Assembly (NCBI RefSeq): GCF_017315985.1
Contig: NZ_JAFLVR010000035.1
Span: 62,001-126,000, forward strand
DNA: 64,000 bases
Source: Candidatus Enterococcus murrayae
GTDB taxonomy: Bacteria > Bacillota > Bacilli > Lactobacillales > Enterococcaceae
Direction: 5' to 3'
This document shows, piece after piece, positions 54,309-62,229 of the stretch; position 1 is the stretch's first letter; every line of letters begins with the position of its first letter. Made by a program: the position numbers and the translations under genes. The notes below the pieces were generated by a model that saw only the letters and a list, made by a program, of their open reading frames with translations, was not told the DNA's origin and made no database searches.

Positions 54309-55184
54309 ATGGAAAACTTTTTAGGGAAACAATTAAAAAACTATCGTCAACGAAACGAGCTAACGCAAAAACAATTAGCCAATATTTTATATGTATCTGA
54401 TCGAACTGTTTCTAAATGGGAGCGCGGAGCTGGGTATCCCGACATCAGCACGCTAAAACATATTGCTCAATTGTTAGATCTTTCATTAGACAATCTTTTG
54501 AATGAACAAGATCCAGAGTTATATTTCGAATACCGCTCGAACATTCTTCTGTTTAATCTACCCTTGCTGCATATCATTGTCCCAAATCTTTCAGAGATGT
54601 TATGGCATAATCGCAGATTTGCTATTAGTTCATTGAAGCATAAAAGGCAACTGATTCCAACTGCACAAGGGATATTTAGTGTTGGGGTGTTTTCATCAGG
54701 AATTTTTTCACTTGGTGTTTTCACGAAAGGATTTTTTTCGATCGGCTTGCTATCCTTAGGTATATTTTCAGCAGGGCTTTTATCGTTCGGGCTTTTTACC
54801 GCCGGAAATATAGCTTTGGGAGCCATTGCATTTGGCAATCTCGCTATCGGTTTGTTCGCTTTAGGAAATTTAGTTATTGGTGGTTTTAGCTTAGGAAACT
54901 TCGCCTTAGGATATCTTGCTATCGGCAGTAGAGCATTCGGGGCTTACACCAGTATCCTGCCCGCGCACAGTAATCTACCAGAAATTACTCAGGCATTAAC
55001 TAATTTGCAGAATGACGTTCCGCAAATTATCCAAAAGGTGCTTATTGAGCCGCTTTTATCAATAATCAATCCTTCAGTATTTCCTTATGTGGCAATAAAC
55101 TTCATTCTTTTCATCGTCTTTTTACTTTGCATCGCATGCTTTTGGGGACTTTTGAGGATACGAAATCGCGGCACGAATTGTTAA
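54309..55184 (+). CDS. XRE-family protein with glycine pentad repeat and membrane tail
   Basis: 291 residues. Residues 1-65 are a Cro/CI helix-turn-helix (LTQKQLANILYVSDRTVSKW). From 121 to 211 glycine occurs at every fifth position without a break, 19 glycines framing 18 pentads of the form G-h-h-[S/A/T]-h (GIFSV, GVFSS, GIFSL ... GYLAI, GSRAF). This spacing fits a pentapeptide-repeat right-handed beta-helix of about 4.5 coils, with glycine in the inward i-2 position and unusually hydrophobic outward faces. A membrane helix follows (about 253-278) and a short basic end. Domain architecture suggests a membrane-bound regulator or sensor; no function is known to me. GAAAGAGG precedes ATG 54309. 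Confidence 0.85.
   Translation: MENFLGKQLKNYRQRNELTQKQLANILYVSDRTVSKWERGAGYPDISTLKHIAQLLDLSLDNLLNEQDPELYFEYRSNILLFNLPLLHIIVPNLSEMLWHNRRFAISSLKHKRQLIPTAQGIFSVGVFSSGIFSLGVFTKGFFSIGLLSLGIFSAGLLSFGLFTAGNIALGAIAFGNLAIGLFALGNLVIGGFSLGNFALGYLAIGSRAFGAYTSILPAHSNLPEITQALTNLQNDVPQIIQKVLIEPLLSIINPSVFPYVAINFILFIVFLLCIACFWGLLRIRNRGTNC
54669..54938 (+). repeat. Eighteen-unit 15-base coding repeat
   Basis: The part of the XRE gene coding for the glycine pentads. Units are 15 bases with an invariant GGN first codon, diverged at the DNA level, so the repeat is old rather than a recent slippage product. Confidence 0.85.
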
Positions 55185-55210
55185 ATATATTTGTTATATG
55201 AAAACACAAA

Positions 55211-55240
55211 AAAAGTGAGTTGCTCCTGCAACTCACTTAA
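55211..55240 (-). terminator. Terminator of the tRNA operon
   Basis: Perfect 11-bp stem AAGTGAGTTGC / GCAACTCACTT (55213-55238) followed on the minus strand by TTTTTTTG; it may also end the convergent XRE transcript. Confidence 0.9.
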
Positions 55241-55246
55241 AAACTA

Positions 55247-55318
55247 CTGGGGTAGCTGGATTCGAACCAACGCATGAGGGAGTCAAAGTCCCTTGCCTTA
55301 CCGCTTGGCTATACCCCA
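55247..55318 (-). tRNA. tRNA-Gln (anticodon TTG)
   Basis: Acceptor TGGGGTA/TACCCCA, D-arm, anticodon arm AGGGA-CTTTGAC-TCCCT with anticodon TTG, and T-arm with GGTTCGAATCC. 3' CCA is not encoded. Follows tRNA-Tyr by a few bases in one transcript. Confidence 0.93.
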
Positions 55319-55321
55319 CAA

Positions 55322-55405
55322 TGGTGGAGGAGAGTGGATTCGAACCACTGAACCCTAAGGAACGGATTTACAGTCCGTCGCGTTTAGCCACTTCGCTACT
55401 CCTCC
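55322..55405 (-). tRNA. tRNA-Tyr (anticodon GTA)
   Basis: Acceptor GGAGGAG/CTCCTCC, anticodon arm CGGACTGTAAATCCG with anticodon GTA, a long variable arm as expected for bacterial tRNA-Tyr, T-arm GGTTCGAATCC and an encoded 3' CCA. Confidence 0.94.
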
Positions 55406-55487
55406 AATTAGGTTTTTTTATTATTTAAAAACCCGACTCAGTTATAATACCTAATCTTTAAAAAAAATGCAAGTACTTTTTCAAAAA

Positions 55488-55718
55488 TTATTCATGTAAA
55501 TTCCAGTTACGAATCAAGGCTTCTATTCCATCATCTAAAGTCCTGTAATTCCCTAATAAATGCCCGTCATTATAGGCTTGAAAATTTTTATTTTCAGGAA
55601 TGATTTCACCAATAATTTTTTTACCGATTACTAATTGAGTAACAATTTGTTTTTTGCCACCAACCGTACGCTCTTCTTCTTTAATCTGAACCTGTATATC
55701 TTTGTTCTTTTTAGACAT
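55488..55718 (-). CDS. DUF2969 family protein
   Basis: 76 residues from ATG 55718 (GGAGGGGAAA upstream). The N-terminus is charged (SKKNKDIQVQIKEEE) and the middle carries VIGKKIIGEI and AYNDGHLLGNYRTLDDGIEALIRNWNLH (about residues 48-76, read in parts), the DUF2969 pattern of lactic acid bacteria. Function unknown. Lies between the tRNAs and the liv operon. Confidence 0.87.
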   Translation of the reverse strand: MSKKNKDIQVQIKEEERTVGGKKQIVTQLVIGKKIIGEIIPENKNFQAYNDGHLLGNYRTLDDGIEALIRNWNLHE

Positions 55719-55793
55719 AGTTTCCCCTCCGTCCAGCATATTTTATCATACTCCAAAAGAAAAGGACAACTGATCACTCAGTCATCCCTAAAT

Positions 55794-56438
55794 CTAGGGC
55801 TGTGTGATTGCCGCACGGACAACTTCATACCCATTATCTGTTAACAATTGTTTGATTTTTTCTGTTTCTTTGCTGGCGATTTGAATTTCTACTCTCGTTG
55901 CTTTTGCTTGATGATCTACAATAACAGTCAGAATACTGAAATCATTATCCGCCAAAATTTTGGAAACGGCCGCTAACACACCTTTTTTATCCTCTAAAAT
56001 CTTCAATTGGATACGTGTTCCACCTTCATGATAGCCTGTTAACTTTAAGAAGGCATCGAAGATATCATTATTAGTGATAATACCCACCAATTTTTCTTTA
56101 TCTAATACAGGAAGTACATTAATTTTATTTTGACGCATTAAGTAAATTCCGTCCTCTAACTCCGCATCAGGAGCAATCGTTTTGACGTCCTTAATCATTA
56201 CGTCTGATACAACCGTTTTATTCAGCAAATAATTGACCTCATAGACACTCAAGCTGGTTGCTTTTGAAGGCAGAGACTCCTGAATCGTTCCTTCAGTGAT
56301 CAAGCCTACTAACTTCTCATTATCAATAACTGGTAAACGATGGATATCATATTTCTTCATCAAATCAACAGCGTCAAATATTTTAGTATTTGGTGTGACT
56401 GTCACTAAATTTTCTGTCATAAAATCTTTTACACTCAT
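55794..56438 (-). CDS. CBS-domain protein with ACT-like C-terminus (AcuB-like)
   Basis: 214 residues. Two CBS motifs (VKDFMTENLVTVTPNTKIFDA and VSDVMIKDVKTIAPDAELEDG, residues about 3-60 and 78-135) that usually bind adenosyl nucleotides, then an ACT-like domain from about 145 (RIQLKILEDKKGVLAAVSKI). It starts 3 bases after livF, so it belongs to the liv operon. An ACT domain suggests amino-acid sensing, here perhaps of the transported branched-chain amino acids. The resemblance to Bacillus AcuB is in architecture; acetoin use is not implied. Confidence 0.85.
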   Translation of the reverse strand: MSVKDFMTENLVTVTPNTKIFDAVDLMKKYDIHRLPVIDNEKLVGLITEGTIQESLPSKATSLSVYEVNYLLNKTVVSDVMIKDVKTIAPDAELEDGIYLMRQNKINVLPVLDKEKLVGIITNNDIFDAFLKLTGYHEGGTRIQLKILEDKKGVLAAVSKILADNDFSILTVIVDHQAKATRVEIQIASKETEKIKQLLTDNGYEVVRAAITQP

Positions 56439-56441
56439 GTT

Positions 56442-57143
56442 TTATCCTCCTAGATAAGCTTTTTTCACTTCTTCACTCTCTAGCAACTCTTGACCTGTCC
56501 CTGATAAGACTACCTTACCAGTTTCCAATACATAGCCGCGGTCAGCGATCGATAAAGCCATCTTAGCATTTTGTTCGATCAATAAAACGGTCGTTCCTTG
56601 TTTTTGAATCTCTTGAATGATATTAAAAATTTCTTGAATAAAAATCGGTGCTAATCCCATTGAGGGCTCATCTAACAATAATAAACGCGGTTTTGACATT
56701 AATGCACGTCCCATTGCTAACATCTGCTGCTCACCACCGGAGAGCGTTGATGCATCCTGGTTTAAACGCTCTTTCAAGATCGGAAACTTTTCATAAACAT
56801 GTTCATAGTCTTTTTGTATATCATTGTCTTTTCTTAAATAGGCACCCATTTCTAGGTTTTCTAAAACAGTTAACCCAGGGAAAACGTGCCGACCTTCAGG
56901 TACTTGGGAAATTCCTTGAGCAACAATTCTTCTTGGTGCTTTCTTTTGAATAGGTGCGCCCTCAAAAGTAATCGTCCCTTTAGATGGCTGATTTAAACCA
57001 GAGATCGTCCGCAAAATTGTCGTTTTTCCGGCACCATTTGCTCCAATCAGTGAAACAATCTCTCCTTGATTTACTTCAAAACTAACATCTCGTACTGCTT
57101 GAATCATGCCGTAATGAACCGAAAGATTTTCAATTTTCAGCAT
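56442..57143 (-). CDS. livF: Branched-chain amino-acid ABC transporter ATPase LivF
   Basis: 233 residues. Walker A GANGAGKTTILRT, signature LSGGEQQMLAMGRALM, Walker B LLLLDEPSMGLAP. Second ATPase of the LIV-type importer. Its ATG overlaps the livG stop (TAATG). Confidence 0.93.
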   Translation of the reverse strand: MLKIENLSVHYGMIQAVRDVSFEVNQGEIVSLIGANGAGKTTILRTISGLNQPSKGTITFEGAPIQKKAPRRIVAQGISQVPEGRHVFPGLTVLENLEMGAYLRKDNDIQKDYEHVYEKFPILKERLNQDASTLSGGEQQMLAMGRALMSKPRLLLLDEPSMGLAPIFIQEIFNIIQEIQKQGTTVLLIEQNAKMALSIADRGYVLETGKVVLSGTGQELLESEEVKKAYLGG

Positions 57144-57919
57144 TATAGCTCACCTCCGAGATAGGCTTTAATAACTTCTGGATTATTCTTGATTTCTTCT
57201 GGAACGCCTTCCGCTAAAATACGCCCATATTCCAAAACATAAATTCGCTCACACACATCCATTACTAGACTCATATCATGCTCAATCAATAGAATTGTGA
57301 TCTGGAATTCCTCTTGGATTTTTCGAATCAACAAGGTCAAAGCTGCTGTCTCTTGCGGATTCATTCCTGCCGCAGGCTCATCTAAGAAAAGAATCTTTGG
57401 TTTCGTAGCCAACGCGCGAACAATCTCTAAGCGCCGTTGTTCACCATAAGGCAAATTGCGTGCTAAATTTTCTGCCTTATCTTGCAGATCAAAAATCGTT
57501 AATAATTTCAACGCTTCTTCTTTCAGACTGTCTTCTTTATTGTAGAAAGAAGGTAGACGCAGAACACTAGAGAAAAAGCCTTCTTTATTTTTACTGTTCA
57601 TAGCAATCAATACATTATCCAAAACAGTCAGGTCTTTAAATAGACGGATATTTTGAAATGTTCGACTCAACCCAAGATCAGCTATTTTGTATGGTTTCTG
57701 ACCATTCAAACGGTGACTCTCACCATCTACTTCTAGTAAAACATCACCTTCACTTGGCTCATAGACACCTGTAATCAGATTAAACAACGTCGTTTTTCCG
57801 GCACCATTCGGACCGATCAAGCCGACTAATTGATTTTCTTCTAATGCGATATTGACATTGGAGACCGCCGCCAAACCGCCAAAGTTTTTGGTTAACTCTT
57901 TAATTTCCAACAGAGGCAT
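57143..57919 (-). CDS. livG: Branched-chain amino-acid ABC transporter ATPase LivG
   Basis: 258 residues from ATG 57919; an ATG nine bases upstream sits directly on the GGGAG and is less likely to be used. Walker A GPNGAGKTTLFNLITG, LPYGEQRRLEIVRALA (the LivG variant of the ABC signature), Walker B ILFLDEPAAGMNP. Overlaps the livM end by 20 bases. Confidence 0.92.
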   Translation of the reverse strand: MPLLEIKELTKNFGGLAAVSNVNIALEENQLVGLIGPNGAGKTTLFNLITGVYEPSEGDVLLEVDGESHRLNGQKPYKIADLGLSRTFQNIRLFKDLTVLDNVLIAMNSKNKEGFFSSVLRLPSFYNKEDSLKEEALKLLTIFDLQDKAENLARNLPYGEQRRLEIVRALATKPKILFLDEPAAGMNPQETAALTLLIRKIQEEFQITILLIEHDMSLVMDVCERIYVLEYGRILAEGVPEEIKNNPEVIKAYLGGEL

Positions 57920-58874
57920 TCTGGTCATCTCCCTTTTTGAACTTATCTAAAATTTTCTTTACGGATACTTCTTTTGTACCTAATAATCCGCCAGGCTTAA
58001 AGATCATTAGAATAATCAATGCGAATGCGTAAATAATCATCCGTAATGTACCAAAGTCTTGTAGATACATATTGATGATACCCAAAAGAATCGCTGCAAT
58101 AAATGTCCCAGTCACACTACCAATGCCGCCTAGTACAACTAAAATCAGAATATCAACTGATTTGGTAAAAGCAAAGTCTTTCGGTGCAATCGACTGTAGA
58201 TATCCAGCATACAATGAACCAGCAATACTAGCTGTCATAGCCCCAAATGTAAAGGCCATTACCTTGTACTTAGTTGTATTAACTCCCATTGCTTCAGCTG
58301 CGATTTCGTCTTCACGGATCGCCATAGTTGCACGTCCTGCACCTGAACGAATATAGTTTACGATAAATAATGTCGTAATCGCCATAAAACCATAAACCAT
58401 TTGCCAATCAACAAAAGGCTCAATACCGAATAAACCAGAAGGCCCATTTGTAATTTCTTTAAAGTTGATCAGTAAAATACGAATAATTTCTGCTACACCT
58501 AATGTTGCGATTGCAAGATAATCTCCGCTTAAACGCAAAGTCGGAATTCCAACTGCTACAGCTACGACTCCAGCCAAAATGACTCCTACTGCCATACCTA
58601 AGAAAAAACCGGCGTATGTTGGCATACTCATAGAAACTAATGCAGCGCCATAAGCACCGATCGCCATAAATCCAGCATGCCCCAAAGAAAATTGACCAGA
58701 AAAGCCGATGATCAAATTCAAACCAACGGCTAAAATCACATTGATCCCGATTTGAACAATGATACTGTCTAGAAACAAGTTGACTAAACCAGCCGAATAA
58801 GCGATATATAATGCCGCGTACCCAATCACGATTAAAGCTAGCCAAATCAAATTGTATTTCAAATTCTTTTTCAT
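57900..58874 (-). CDS. livM: Branched-chain amino-acid ABC transporter permease LivM
   Basis: 324 residues from ATG 58874 (AGGTGG five bases upstream). Eight to nine membrane segments; FSLGHAGFMAIGAYGAALVS and the GGIGSVTGTFIAAILLG loop are typical of LivM. Forms the channel with LivH. Confidence 0.92.
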   Translation of the reverse strand: MKKNLKYNLIWLALIVIGYAALYIAYSAGLVNLFLDSIIVQIGINVILAVGLNLIIGFSGQFSLGHAGFMAIGAYGAALVSMSMPTYAGFFLGMAVGVILAGVVAVAVGIPTLRLSGDYLAIATLGVAEIIRILLINFKEITNGPSGLFGIEPFVDWQMVYGFMAITTLFIVNYIRSGAGRATMAIREDEIAAEAMGVNTTKYKVMAFTFGAMTASIAGSLYAGYLQSIAPKDFAFTKSVDILILVVLGGIGSVTGTFIAAILLGIINMYLQDFGTLRMIIYAFALIILMIFKPGGLLGTKEVSVKKILDKFKKGDDQNASVGN

Positions 58875-58883
58875 TTGATCCAC

Positions 58884-59762
58884 CTACACTTTCTCTTTCA
58901 CATGTTTGCCTAAGATACCGGCCGGACGAACTAATAAAATCAAAATCAATACAGCATACACTACTGCATCTTTAAAATCAGAGAAACCTAACGCCGTAGT
59001 TAACGTTTCAATCAAACCAATTACAAAGCCGCCAATCGCAGCACCTGGAATAATTCCGATCCCGCCTAATACCGCTGCAATAAATGACTTCAAACCAGGA
59101 ATATAGCCCATCATCGGGTCAATCGAGTTGTAATACAAACCGATCATCATTCCTCCAGCTGCAGCCAACGCTGATCCTAAAGCGAACGTGAAGGAAATCG
59201 TACGGTTTACATCAATTCCCATCAACTGAGCAGCATCCGTATCAACACTTACCGCACGCATCGCTTTTCCCATTTTCGTTTTCTGAACGATTAAGTTCAA
59301 AGCAATCATTAAGAACACTGATAAGCCCAAAATCAGCAACTGAATATTTGAAACGCTCAAGAATCCAATTTTGTAAACTTGTAGCTTGATCGCTTGCGGA
59401 AATGGTCGTGTCGTTGAACTGAAGAAATAAATCATTGTATTTTGTAATAGATATGAAACACCAATCGCTGTGATCAATGCCGCGATTCGTGTTGAGTTTC
59501 TCAATGGTCGATACGCTAAAAATTCAATCACAACACCTAAAATGGCACTGCCCAACATCGACAAGACTAAGGCTGGAAAGAACCCCATATTGAACTGATT
59601 GATTAAAAAGTACCCTATGAAGGAACCAATCATATAAATTTCGCCATGAGCAAAGTTAATTAATTTAATAATTCCGTAAACCATAGTATACCCCAATGCC
59701 ATCAATGCATAGACGCTACCTAGGAAAAGCCCATTGACGATTTGCTGAATAAATACTTCCAT
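58884..59762 (-). CDS. livH: Branched-chain amino-acid ABC transporter permease LivH
   Basis: 292 residues from ATG 59762; the frame extends to a TTG at 59783 but the LivH family starts here (IQQIVNGLFLGSVYALMALG). The ribosome site is weak. Eight membrane segments, with INFAHGEIYMIG and GGIGIIPGAAIGGFVIG. Two hairpins separate it from livJ. Confidence 0.9.
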   Translation of the reverse strand: MEVFIQQIVNGLFLGSVYALMALGYTMVYGIIKLINFAHGEIYMIGSFIGYFLINQFNMGFFPALVLSMLGSAILGVVIEFLAYRPLRNSTRIAALITAIGVSYLLQNTMIYFFSSTTRPFPQAIKLQVYKIGFLSVSNIQLLILGLSVFLMIALNLIVQKTKMGKAMRAVSVDTDAAQLMGIDVNRTISFTFALGSALAAAGGMMIGLYYNSIDPMMGYIPGLKSFIAAVLGGIGIIPGAAIGGFVIGLIETLTTALGFSDFKDAVVYAVLILILLVRPAGILGKHVKEKV

Positions 59763-59780
59763 CTTTATCACATCACTTTT

Positions 59781-59812
59781 CAAAAAAATAGAGTAGCCGC
59801 TTAGTAGCGGCT
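59781..59812 (-). terminator. Second hairpin between livJ and livH
   Basis: AGCCGCT / AGCGGCT (59795-59812) followed on the minus strand by ACTCTATTTTTTTG. With the next hairpin it forms a tandem pair that could reduce transcription into livHMGF. Confidence 0.6.
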
Positions 59813-59819
59813 TTAATTC

Positions 59820-59859
59820 TTAAAAGGGAGCGTACCAAAGTCCATTGGCACACTCCCTT
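59820..59859 (-). terminator. First hairpin after livJ
   Basis: AAGGGAG...CCAA / TTGG...CTCCCTT (59824-59859) followed on the minus strand by TTTAAG, 20 bases after the livJ stop. Probably a partial terminator. Confidence 0.65.
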
Positions 59860-59878
59860 GCCTGCTGTTCCCAAGTAA

Positions 59879-61042
59879 TTAAGGATTAACGGTTTCAGCA
59901 GAAGTTTCTTTCCCATCTGTAAGGCCAAGAACAACCGCTGATTTTACAGGATTATGTTCCTTGTCCATTGAAATCTTACCAGTAACACCTTCAAAATCTT
60001 TCAAATTCGCAAGACCCTTATCAATTGCTTCTGGTGTTGCTTTTCCTTCATCCTCAATTGCTTGTTTGATCATATAAACAGAATCATATGCCAAAGCGTT
60101 GAATGAAGATGGCTGCTTACTGTATTTCTTCTCAAAAGCTTTTACAAACGGTTCAACTTTATCCGTTGCTGGAGCTTTTGTTGAGAAGTGCCCTGTGTAA
60201 TAAACATTTTTAACGTTGTTCGCGCCTGCTGTTTCAACTAATTTTTCATCACCGAAGCCATCAGCACCAATGATTGGTTGTTCAATTCCCATTTCACGTG
60301 CTTGCTTGATAATCAAACCAGCTTCTGTGTAATAACCTGGAATATAGATAACGTTAAAGTCTTTGTCTTTGATTTTCGTTAGCATCGCTTGGAAATCCTT
60401 GTCTCCTGCAGTAAAGTTCTCCTCTGCTACGATTTTTCCTTTATAAGTCTCTTTAAATGCCTTTTTCAACCCATTCGCGTAATCACTAGAATTATCACCT
60501 AAGATTACCGCCTTATCAGCTTTTAAGTTTTCGTCCGCATATTTTGCCAATACAATTCCTTGGAAACTATCTTGGAAACAAGAACGATAAATATAGTCTT
60601 GCACTTTCTTCTTTTGAACAGTAATTGCATCATCTGTTCCTGATGGTGTCACAGCTGGTACTTTAGCTTTTGACAAATTCGGTAAAGTCGCCTTTGTTGC
60701 ACCTGATGTCGCTGGTCCAACGATTGCAACAACTTCATCTTTTGTTGTTAAGTTCGCAGCTACAGATGCGGCCTCATTATTATCTGATTTGTTGTCTTTC
60801 GAAATATATTCAATTTTCTTTCCATCAATTCCGCCATCTTTATTGATTTCTTCAACAGCTAATTTGACGCCTTCATTTTCCGCTTCACCATATGCAGCTA
60901 CAGCACCAGATAATTCAAAGTTTCCACCGATTTTGATTGTCTTCGCATCTTCCCCGCCGCTGCTATCGTTAGCTTTAGGCGAACCACATGCGCCAAATAG
61001 AAACAACCCTGCTGCTAAAGCAGCTACTGTTCTTTTCTTCAT
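59879..61042 (-). CDS. livJ: Branched-chain amino-acid binding lipoprotein LivJ
   Basis: 387 residues. Signal peptide ending in the lipobox LFGAC, then a type I periplasmic-binding fold (ELSGAVAAYGEAENEG, VGPATSGATKATLP, GADGFGDEKLVE) of the leucine/isoleucine/valine group. First gene of the liv operon, expressed from a strong promoter with a CodY-type box. Substrate range within the LIV family cannot be fixed from sequence. Confidence 0.92.
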   Translation of the reverse strand: MKKRTVAALAAGLFLFGACGSPKANDSSGGEDAKTIKIGGNFELSGAVAAYGEAENEGVKLAVEEINKDGGIDGKKIEYISKDNKSDNNEAASVAANLTTKDEVVAIVGPATSGATKATLPNLSKAKVPAVTPSGTDDAITVQKKKVQDYIYRSCFQDSFQGIVLAKYADENLKADKAVILGDNSSDYANGLKKAFKETYKGKIVAEENFTAGDKDFQAMLTKIKDKDFNVIYIPGYYTEAGLIIKQAREMGIEQPIIGADGFGDEKLVETAGANNVKNVYYTGHFSTKAPATDKVEPFVKAFEKKYSKQPSSFNALAYDSVYMIKQAIEDEGKATPEAIDKGLANLKDFEGVTGKISMDKEHNPVKSAVVLGLTDGKETSAETVNP

Positions 61043-61089
61043 CCTGTTTCCCCCTAATAAAATAATGATAAATCGTTAAGATAATAAAG

Positions 61090-61118
61090 AATATATAGGA
61101 AAAAACTCTCACTGTCAA
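61090..61118 (-). promoter_or_regulatory. livJ promoter
   Basis: On the minus strand a consensus TTGACA (61113-61118), 17-base spacer and TATATT (61090-61095), 48 bases before the start codon. Confidence 0.8.
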
Positions 61119-61121
61119 TTA

Positions 61122-61136
61122 AATTTTCTGAATATT
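61122..61136. promoter_or_regulatory. CodY-type box at livJ
   Basis: AATTTTCTGAATATT differs at one position from the CodY consensus AATTTTCWGAAAATT and lies four bases upstream of the livJ -35. CodY represses amino-acid uptake when branched-chain amino acids and GTP are plentiful, which suits this operon. Confidence 0.7.
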
Positions 61137-61203
61137 TTAATAATTCAGCAATACTCAAACAATTTATAGCGCTTACAATACTGAGAACACTTCATCAAAT
61201 AAC

Positions 61204-61250
61204 TAAAAAAAAAGTAATCCAACTTATGAAAAGTCGGATTACTTTATTTA
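61204..61250 (-). terminator. Orphan terminator-like hairpin
   Basis: Stem AAAGTAATCC-a-ACTT / AAGT-c-GGATTACTTT (61211-61245) followed on the minus strand by TTTTTTTTTAG. It is 255 bases past yidD; it may end read-through from yidD or an unseen small RNA. Confidence 0.7.
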
Positions 61251-61504
61251 AAATAACTTATTTAACTTATTCTTGAAACAATTTGAGAAAAACTATTGTC
61301 ACCAAACATTGAAAAAAATTTATATGCATTTGCCTATTTTTGAAAGGCTTTTCTCATACACTTGTCAAAAGGCCGGCTAAACTTGCCTTGTGCTTACAAT
61401 AACCAATTCAACTTTTTTTCAGTAATTTAGCAAACTTGGTAATAAGGACGTGTTCAGTCTTTCTTTATTTCATCTATCAACAAAGTATCATGAAATAATA
61501 GAAT

Positions 61505-61795
61505 CTATGAACGTTCCTGTGGATTCTGATAATTTGGTTCTTCTTTATCCGTTAAATTTTTTCGTAAGGAAAATTTTGCTGGTACATAATCCAAACCAGG
61601 TTTAGCAAAGGGATGACACCGCAATATTCGTGATACTCCCATCAAAAAACCTTTAACGCCCCCATGAACTTGTACCGCCTTGATCATATAGCTTGAACAT
61701 GAAGGATAGTAACGGCAAGATGGTTGCTTTAACGGTGAAATGAATCGCTGATACCCACGCACTAAAAGGATTAATCCTTTTCCTATGAAACTCAT
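61505..61795 (-). CDS. yidD: Membrane protein insertion efficiency factor YidD
   Basis: 96 residues. [29 protein letters not shown] (about residues 14-42, read in parts) with three conserved cysteines, and [11 protein letters not shown], identify the YidD family, which aids YidC-dependent membrane insertion. GAGGTGAGAG precedes ATG 61795. Here it is not beside rnpA-yidC. Confidence 0.93.
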   Translation of the reverse strand: MSFIGKGLILLVRGYQRFISPLKQPSCRYYPSCSSYMIKAVQVHGGVKGFLMGVSRILRCHPFAKPGLDYVPAKFSLRKNLTDKEEPNYQNPQERS

Positions 61796-61969
61796 TCTCT
61801 CACCTCAAACTAAATCATATACTTTCTATTTCACTACAAATTGACTTTTACGTTGAAACTATGTACAGAATTTTTGGATACACGTATGATTATACTAAAT
61901 CATTTTGTTAATTACTGATAGCTTCTCCTATTTTAGTTCTTCTTTAAATAAACTGTTAAGAAGCAGAAT

Positions 61970-62010
61970 CGATAAAAAAGAAACTGCACCAAAATAGGAA
62001 CAGCCTCTTC
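61970..62010 (-). terminator. Terminator after epuA
   Basis: As minus-strand RNA, AAGAGGCUG pairs with CAGUUUCUU (two G-U pairs, 61977-62009), followed by UUUUUU. The stem is poor as plus-strand RNA, so it acts leftward. Confidence 0.7.
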
Positions 62011-62041
62011 ATCAGTCTTCGTTATAAATTTGTTCAAGATA

Positions 62042-62218
62042 CTAATGAACAAATTCTAAAATATGACGCCAAACATCTGGCAATAGCACTTTAAACGGAT
62101 TACCGCCACCCATTGCTCCATAGCCAATCATACTGCCAATGATGAATAATAAAACACCCGTGAGTAAAATCGCTACGATTCGAATCAAGCTGCGTAAGAT
62201 ATGTTCACCTGAACTCAT
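62042..62218 (-). CDS. epuA: EpuA-type small membrane protein
   Basis: 58 residues with one membrane helix (IRIVAILLTGVLLFIIGSMI) followed by GYGAMGGGNPFKVLLPDVWRH. This matches the EpuA family (often labelled DNA-directed RNA polymerase subunit beta by error of naming), which commonly follows murA in streptococci and enterococci, as here. The start ATG 62218 is 11 bases after the murA stop, with GGAGTG overlapping. Function unknown. Confidence 0.82.
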   Translation of the reverse strand: MSSGEHILRSLIRIVAILLTGVLLFIIGSMIGYGAMGGGNPFKVLLPDVWRHILEFVH

Positions 62219-62229
62219 GTATCCACTCC

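Larger units (their letters stand above)
61043..61504. other. Spacer between yidD and livJ
   Basis: About 460 bases. Next to livJ are its promoter and a CodY-type box; at 61209-61250 is a terminator-like hairpin that serves no obvious gene. Between 61251 and 61504 I see no open frame with a ribosome site. A TTGACA on the minus strand (around 61363) could begin a small RNA ending at the hairpin, but no matching -10 is convincing. Confidence 0.5.

Noticed and set aside
54669-54938. CRISPR or tandem DNA repeat array
   Set aside because: The 15-base periodicity is the codon-level trace of the protein repeat in an intact reading frame, without spacers.
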